Assembly: GCA_002633005.1 (NCBI GenBank)
Contig: NMRA01000326.1
Location: forward strand, 86,675 to 150,674
Direction: 5' to 3'
Length of the DNA: 64,000 nucleotides
From: Phoronis australis
Taxonomy: Eukaryota; Phoronida; Phoronidae
Every line of letters begins with the position of its first letter. Positions within the stretch are counted from its first letter, which is position 1. Under the pieces are notes generated by a model. The model did not search any database and was not told the origin of the DNA. It saw nothing but the letters and a program-made list of their open reading frames with translations. A program made the translations under genes and the position numbers. Of the stretch, positions 39,101 to 48,100 are shown in pieces.

Positions 39101-42100
39101 TTTCATGAAAATACACGGAGGAACTCTGAATATAAAAGAGCTAAATGTAAAAAACAAAACTGTCCCTATAAATAAAAATAATTGCAGGTGGTCTGATACA
39201 CGTATCAGACATGCACAGGTCGCACATGTGGGCCCATTGCACTGATCACCTGGAACCATTTTTATGCTTCACTAACATATACTAAAACCGAGCTGAGGAC
39301 CAAGAAACCTGACTCAAGGGTTTAGCAGTGCACCTCAGTGGGACTCGAACCTAAGATCTTGAGTAAAGAAAGCGAGCACCTATCACACTAGGCCATACTG
39401 CCTCCTCAAACTGTCACTAGGAGGCGCAGTGGTAGTCAGATCCATTTGAAAGTATTAGTCAAAGACACCAAATTACATAAAGCTCCAACAAATGGTTAAG
39501 GAGTTACAGTCGATTTTGAAAAGAAAAATGCCAAAAGGGGGTTCCACAAAAATTGCAACCGTCCGAGAATCAGCATATGGTCTTTTCAACAGGAACACAA
39601 ATGCCAATAATAATCCTTCAAGCAGTTTGGCAGGTAAAGAAGCGAATGTCGAAAAACAGGATACTAAATAATAATAGAAAAGATCACTAGGTGGTGCCGA
39701 ATACATTTAAGGCTTCATCAAATCCTTAACTGAAGCCTAATAGTATGAAAATCCCTCAAGGAGCTCCAAAGATAAAGAAGCAAAATTAAAATATTAAATT
39801 GCAACAATAGGGCACAGTGCCAGGGTGAGAATTTTACTCGTTTGAAACGCTCTGAGAGCGTGGAGTATTGGAACACTGTGTAAAGCATGTCTTACGTGTC
39901 AAACGTGGCATGTCAAATGTGGCATGGCAAACAGGTAAAACATGGCTTGTAAAACGTGTAAAATGTGGCAAAAACGTGTAAAACATGGCAAAAACGTGTA
40001 ATTTTCGTTCCAATATTCCACATTTGACATGCCTAGCGTGTCAAATGTTGCGCATTTGACACGCTGGCTTGTAAAATGTGGTACTTTGTGAATGCTAGTG
40101 TGTATTACATGGTGCCTTTGCCACGCTAGCGTGTAATCTGCCATTGCCATGGTACCGACCCCACACTTAGTCTGAGGATGGACAAACCATAACGTTCTTG
40201 TTTATCGCATTGTACCATGCGCCATGTGAATCCATACTTAAAGCAAACGTATCCTAGAATAAAGGGATTTTTTCTTTAAATCACAGTTTATTGTGAAATA
40301 TAAATAATCCAAAATGTGATAATAATATAGAAATCTTTAAAAGCATAATGTAGCTAAACAATTCTTACCACAGACTGTTGTCACTAAATTTCATTATGTG
40401 CAGAATAAAGTTAACACAGAAACTAGAAAATGGTTCAAGACACAAGTTCTACGTGCTTAAGATACTAAGTAACCATGTGACCATTTGCCCAGAACTCCAA
40501 AATCAACAGCTACATATAACTACATTTCACTGATTACTGTTTGCTTAGTCTTCATCAACAGGGATGTGAAGTAGTCAGTCACATAATGACACATCATGTT
40601 TGTACAATCACTGTCTGTCTGCTATGTCTCATAAAATTGTGAATATGCAAATGACGTACTAGAGCCTGAAACCATCCAAGAACTAGTTACTACAATTACA
40701 ATCTCACGAAAGTCTTGTTTTGCGAGACTATACTAATATGTCATCATTACCCTCATAAAACAAGGCACAGTCTTTATTATTTGTTCACGTCACAATCAAA
40801 TAACGATTGCGTAATTTTCAGAATTACTAGGGTTTTCTACGCTTGTTTTAAGTGTATCAGTAGTGGTATTTTCTTTAAAACTGCATTTTATTTACAACTT
40901 GTTTCTTTTCCTGGTTATACTTGTACACACAGTTCTCCAGAAAGTCCCAAATATTCACAATTTCATGAGACATAGCACCTTTAAGTCACTGGCCAGAAGA
41001 CCAATGATTGAGGCTAACATGTCATTGAAGAAACACGTGCTTGTAAAGTGTGCCACGGCATCAGAAATGTTGGTTTCAGCCTTTAACAACAGGTCAGATC
41101 ACATTGTACAATTACTCAAACTACACAGACAGAGAAATAATAGTCTTATGAATTACAACGTCCCACTTATTAGACAAATTTTTGAAATTCTCCAAATAAT
41201 CAAACGTAACGTATAAAATAAAATTGCTTTGGTTTGAAACTTTTGAAAATTCACACCATGACATTTCCAAACCTTCAGTTAAAGCTGCATTTCGCCTGGT
41301 TTAGCAAAAGGCTAAACAAGAAAATCTAATTATGGTGGGCCACTTCATCTCATAATATTTCTAGTTCCTACACTGCTGGATCATCACGTATGTATGTACG
41401 ATAATTACAGGAAAGTTTTTCGAATTAGAATACCATATGGCGGAATGGTGAAATTTTATTTTTTTCAAAATTTTCAACAAGACTAATCAAGAAAACAAAT
41501 TTACTTGATAATTACTTGGCGGAATTCTTCGAAGTCCGACAAGTATGTTGGTCTGCCGTCAAGTTTGTTTCTTGTTTTAGTCCGATTCGCACGAAATTCG
41601 AACATGACGTGTAGATCTGGAAGTCATGGAAGCCTATTATTTTTGGTCATGATCGGATTCAAAATGGCGGACGTGGCGGCCATTTTGTTTACGGTTTCAG
41701 ATTCAAATGCTCATAGAGGCTGCATTTTTCAACGTACAGAGCGGAAACTTGGTACAATTATTTCAGAACACAAGTACTACAACTGCGCGGTAAATCGTTA
41801 ACTTACGGTCAAAGATTGCAGAAATATTGGCCATGGCGCATGCGTACCTCGATATCTGGCCCAAAACATTTTCTCCTGTAGAGGGTGCATTGCTGGTCCA
41901 ATCATTTTCAATCTCATCACCTGTTTGTTTCGTTTGACTGGCTATTGTAAAAGTTTGTTTAACCGGAAGTCACTTTCAAGATGGCGGCTCTGGCAAATTT
42001 TCACCCATTTTCGATCGTTCTGCGGTCGCATTTTTAACGGGAAGAGCAAATGATGTGCATTTTTGCATGTGGATTCCTTGAAGTATGCTCTTTCAAGAGT

Positions 42101-45100
42101 TTTGCAATAACGTTTCTCTCGGAATTCCCGTTTTCGCAAAATTTCAACTTTTTCGAAAAATTTACGGAATTGTGAGTTACTGTCAATTTAGATAGAGTTT
42201 TGAAAGGGCTTTCAGATGTTTTCCAGTTTTCCCTAGGACGTCTACTTTGCGAATTATTCGAGATTTTTTTAATTCGTTCCTTTGTTGAGCGCTCTTGCTG
42301 CATTGATGTTGGTTTAGCTTCTATTGTACAAGACTGCAGCCTATTTCTTATTAATTTCTTCGCTAGTCACATGAATATTATCGTGTTGTTCATAATCGCC
42401 GCCTTCATCGTCATCATCGTCATCGTCGTTGTTGTCACCCTCCCGATTGTCGTGTTTTCACTTAATTTCACCAAGTGTCGCTCCTCTGAGCACTATCGTT
42501 TTAAAACTTTAATCGATACGATGGTCATCAACAAACACAATGAAATGTTGAACATTTTTAACAATACAGAAGAAATTGAAAATGAAAAATTTCAATTTTG
42601 GTGACTATGTCTGTTTGAATTTGAGAAAACATTACTGGATATATTTTCTTTGACTCCCAATATTCTGTGCCTGTAGTGTATTCTGTGCCTGTAATGTATT
42701 TGACTTTTCACCCTACCTGGAAAACTTATTAGAGCCTAATTAACCCTGTGACAGCAAATAGATTGATGGACAGGCAAAGCCTGGTTTAAAGTGAGAAGGC
42801 ACTGGGTTAGGTGAGCATCTGGTCAAATCAATCCAACATACCTAAAATAGTGTTTGACTTTGAACAAGGTAGCCACAACAAGCTGGACTAAATCTCTGAA
42901 CTGTTTAACTCATTGATTGCCAGCAAAGACTATTCAAGCTCAATGAATTTTGTGCCCTACATAAAATAGAAAACCACAAAACATAGTATAGTCACAAGAT
43001 ACTGTTACCAATTAAAAATATGCTTCCACAACGTCACTGTTAACCAGAAAAAACATTTCAGAAAATTGACGCAGCAAGGTAAACACGTAAAATGAGCAAT
43101 ATGGTTTGAGTCTTACGAGTAAAAATTGATGAAAAACATGAATGTTTTCCAGGTGAAGCACCACAGAGCTAATTCAATATGAAATACAAGAAACACAAAG
43201 ATATGTGAAGACGGTCGCCACAGGTTTCATTCATTATGCCAACTACAAAGACTGCCCAGCAGCATGAAACAGTACACCACAGGAAATTCATTATACGCTA
43301 AGTCAAGAAGGGCATATCACCTTGTTCAGAGTTTTCTTGTTAAAATGTAATTGTGTAATACAACTGTAGTTTTGATACAAAAGTAAGATTTCGACTGCAG
43401 TGGTGACATTTCACAGGTTAGGACAAACTAAAACCATTGTAAAGTCACAATTATTACAAATATCAATTACAAATTGAGCATGATGGCTCAAAGTTTTGGG
43501 GTGTCATAAGCTTACATTTCCAATGACTCATTTTCAAACAACTTGAGCATAATCCTGTCTCCTGAAAAACTAGACGAGGCACGATGTCTGAAGATTCAAA
43601 ATGAAGATAATAACTTTATTCACCACATCCGAGTCATGTTCACTGCATAACCTATGGCAGTATGGATTATCACGACTGTTACAGTCTCTTTAGACTCAAG
43701 TATATAGTAATGGTATGCTAGCACACCAACTATTATCAGCAATGCACAGGGGATCATTTTAACACTACTTCCTACTTCTTTACAAAACAACAGCTACTTG
43801 AATGCAGTGCTCAATATACTCAAACTTTGCGTCTACTTACTATATGATGCCACCAGTAATGGTACCAACGCATATCAGAAGGCTGCAATAGAAAACATTT
43901 CATGAGTCAAGTAAACAACACTGAACTTACTAATACAATGTCTAAGAGATAAAAATGCTGTTAATGGTTACTTTCCGTAAATATTCGACGTTAAAAACCA
44001 ATGCTAACGTAAGCAACCTCATTTTAAAAAAATTCTGAATTAAGCATTTGCTACTTGACTAAATGCTTACGTTCAACTTTTGATAATTTTCAATTAACCA
44101 CACACCGCTCAAGCTAGTGCCCACTGGTGATCTATGACATTTAATTGATTTTCAAACCATTAAAGGCATGGTTTCAGATACAGAAATCAGATCAATTTCG
44201 AGTCGCAGTGTAGTTTGCAGTCATCGCTAGAATATCTTTTTCTGTTGGGTGTCTTTTGCATTACAATAAGAAAGGTTACATAGATGAAATTAATATTTAC
44301 AGACACTACATAGACTCTCATTCTATGCTACAACACTTATTTTTCAAAACAGAATCTGTCTTTTCTCGACGCCCTATAAGCCACATGCTGGCTTTGTTTG
44401 CCTCTAAAGGCACCGTGACTTAAGTGACATGGCGGGGCCATATTTCATTTTGCAGCTGATCTATTTTTTCCATACATGGCACATATTCGATGCCGCGGAG
44501 CACCTATCCTGAAAGCTCACCAAATGAAGTGTCCAGGTCACTAACACAAATGTTTACAGTAAAAAATACCTCACTTATCATGAATGGGAATGGTGAAACA
44601 AACATCGATAAAATATTTAAAAATTGTTGAATACTTGAAAACCCATAGAGCCAGTTAATATACTTGACGATTAATAGTCTTTATAATCATTGAGTGAATG
44701 TTGTGCCTAGACCACTGTGTACAAGCAATTTGAGTGTATGATAACATACCAGGATTCTGGAAACACGGACACTAAAAAGTCTGCATGGTGAAAACCTGAA
44801 ATGAAAACGAGTAGAATAGGAAAGTGGAAGATTATTCAATTTATTCATGAGTGAAGGGAAATCTGAATTAGAACTGCTTTAACAAGTTTGTTTCTAATGA
44901 CAGTAGAATTTCTTTAGATACAACATCCGAATTTCCAATTTCCAATTTCCGATTCTCACTTTTAAGGCTTAGGTTTCCATCCACTGCCTAAAAAGCTTTG
45001 TGACACAAATGTGCAGTGCACAACCAGTCCATTCTAAGCCCCTTGCTACATTGGCTTTGTGACACAATTGTGCAGTGCACAATCACTTCATTCTAAGCCC

Positions 45101-48100
45101 CTAGCTACATTGGCTACTAACTATCTGCCAATATTATATTCGATTCTAACACTGACGTCAATGTAGCTCACAAGACGTTAATTCAATCCACCATTCAGGA
45201 AAATGCCTGATTTTTTAAGTTCCCCAAGTAAAGCGCCCAGGGCACTAACCTGAACTAGTTTGGTACAGTAATCCAATAACTGGGACACTACCAGGGGGGG
45301 CTTACGGATTTTTACTAAGCTCAGTTGAACAAATTTCATTTGTTTGATTATGAGCTTGCCTGGATGGATAAAGATACACATTTCAAGACAAATCTTTTTA
45401 AACTCACTTTCAAATTAAAACAGTTACTTCATAAGTAAACTTGAAGTATTTTTGTCATATCCTGTTGTAAATAGCAGGAAATAATACATTGAACTGCACT
45501 ACTACAGTAAGAGCCTGCAAAAACTGGTTACAGTGTGATGTTGAGGACTGGACACCTATGATGAAAAGTGATCATAGCCCTCCGGGAAGTGCAGAGCATC
45601 AAGATATTTGTAATTATCAAATTAAAATATCACTCATATGCCACCCAATCAAAAGGCAAATCAGGGATTGGATCCAAAGTCACTGACTCATAAACTGAAG
45701 CTAATCGGATTATTAGCAACTTAATAACATTAAATAATACCCCTTCAAATCCTTTATTTTAGATTCAAGCTGTAGGCTCATGAACATGTTTAGACTAATT
45801 CCAATGTACTCTGGAAATCATGACACAAATGAAAAAAGCAATAAGCCGTGCAATACAGCTGGGGGGAATTAGGTTTCTGAAGATCATTTTCAATTGAACA
45901 GCATCATGTTCTAAATATAGAACCCCACAAAATGTCTAAATTTGTTTAATTTCGGAACACCATATTTCAGAAATGGCTGACTGGATTCATATGAGACCTT
46001 CAAGAACTATGGTTTATGCACAGCAGATAAAAAACAGAGTTAGAAATTGTTACTAAAGTGTTCCACTTTTGCACGAAAGGCTGTCAAAAAATAGGACTTC
46101 AGTCATTTTCATGAAAAAACTCAAGAGATGCCTGAAATGAAAAGGAAATAATTTAGAAAACTGTAACAGCCCATTTGATATGTTACCTTGAACATATCAA
46201 ATGACATATGATCATGTTTTTGCTACCATTGCTGAATGTTGCACATGTTTCATTTTTTCTAAATTACTAAAAATATATGGTCACAAAACCTAATTAATGG
46301 CAGATTGGTAAAAAGTCAAAAATCAGATTCTACAGACATTTTAAAATTTATATATTTTTAAATTTTTCACTAAATACCCAGGCTCGTGGATAAAACCCTA
46401 CACAACCTTAAACAAAAAATGTCTACTGAGAGAGCATCCAATACTAATTACCCAGTGCCCAATGATAAAAGCGATATGTTGGAAAATGTCATTTTGTAAT
46501 ATAGAGAATGCATAATAAATGCTTCATCACTAGATGGCAATACAAACTTGATTGAGAATGTTCAGTGTGACCTACAGCTACATCTGGTGATTTGGGATGG
46601 AGATTTAATCCAGTGGCATTTCATAGTCGTGCTTTTTTAATTCGCTTCGATAATCATACTATTCAGAGGGCTATTCAAATTATTAACGCAAGAAGTCCAG
46701 TTTTGCAGTAGTCTACCAACAAAAGAAACTGCCTTTTGACTTTGACAACAGAGCCAGTCATATTCACCGAAATTTGAAATCGAGTCAAGCAAAATTCACT
46801 TTGACACTCCGACGTTGAAATATTGTATAAGGTATGCTCAACTTAACTCAATGTTGTAAATAGTGCAAACTAAACAAACAGTCTCCTTGTGTGCAACAGA
46901 GAATGAGTTCGATAATTATGACCAATTCATTTATAAGTGAAAATATGATGTTCTGTTTAGAATATCACCACCAAATCACACCCTCATTACTGCTAAGCAC
47001 ACACGCTCCTGCATTATATCTAATGCTTAGTTCAGCTAGTGTTGGCTACTCCAACTACAAAGAGAGTGCGAGAACAGAGGTAGTGTGCCACAGTACAGAG
47101 GCTGACACAGTATAGCAGTGACACCAACCTACTTCAGTATACTCTCCCTGTCTCCAATTTCGTACCCAACAAGCTCAGTTGTTATCATGTCCCACTAGCC
47201 TAAATTGTAACAGTCAGTAATACGAAAATTGGAAAGGCAGAGGCCCCAGTTTTCAATCAGGATCTTATTTTCGTTCCTGTTTTGGAGTGTAGTAATTTGT
47301 TTGGATTTTGGCAAGGAAAGCAAGTATTTCTAACAAACACACAAGGTTAAACCATGAAGGAATTTGAATGACAGGACATTCCTTCACCTGAAAGGAAAGG
47401 TGCCCATGCCTTCTGAGATGGGAAAATGACCCTTAATCGCCACCAATTTCACACCCCAGTCATCACCAAATTTACCCTCACGAACATGACGTTTCAAGTG
47501 TGTTTCCGAGAGGAATGGGGTCGATATTTGGCTTCAAAATCAAGGCATCAAAGTCTGTGACTAGTTTATTGCTTTAAAGAGAAGATTCACCAGATTTATT
47601 TCAGGTTGAAGTTTAAGGTAAACAAATCAGTGCTGGTGAGTCTTAAAACGGCATTAATCATTCTCATATTAAGCTGACTGTGATTCTCAACTGAGGAGTG
47701 CAACCTTGAACTTCCACCAGTAATTATATATGAAACAGAGAATTTAATCAGCATCATTCATATGCCGTGTTGTTGATGACATTCACTGTAAACAAGGGAA
47801 ATCAACAATGCACTTTCTAGTGGTGCCACAGGCGTCTCAACTCACCAAGTTTTGCAAGTCCAGCAACCAGCACAAATAAACTAATCACCAACGGCTCTTT
47901 AACGTACTCAAATCTCCATGAAGCCACATGAATACTGGCATGAGCATCACCGTGACTATCATTGCCATGACTACCATTGCCATGACTGGCATTACCATGG
48001 CTCACATTTTTGGAATTAAATGTCCCATTTGTGGAAATGTTGTGGACTTCACCAACCCCACTAGTAGAAACATGGATGGTGCACCAGGCTACTAGCAGAA

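Noticed and set aside
42200-42604. Small membrane protein gene
   Set aside because: No homology recognised, and the hydrophobic stretch comes from a low-complexity atc/gtc run; kept only as a low-confidence open frame.
45178-45381. Additional NHE exon in intron 1
   Set aside because: Exon 1 and exon 2 join perfectly in phase (LAKL-GFHH), leaving no room for another coding exon.
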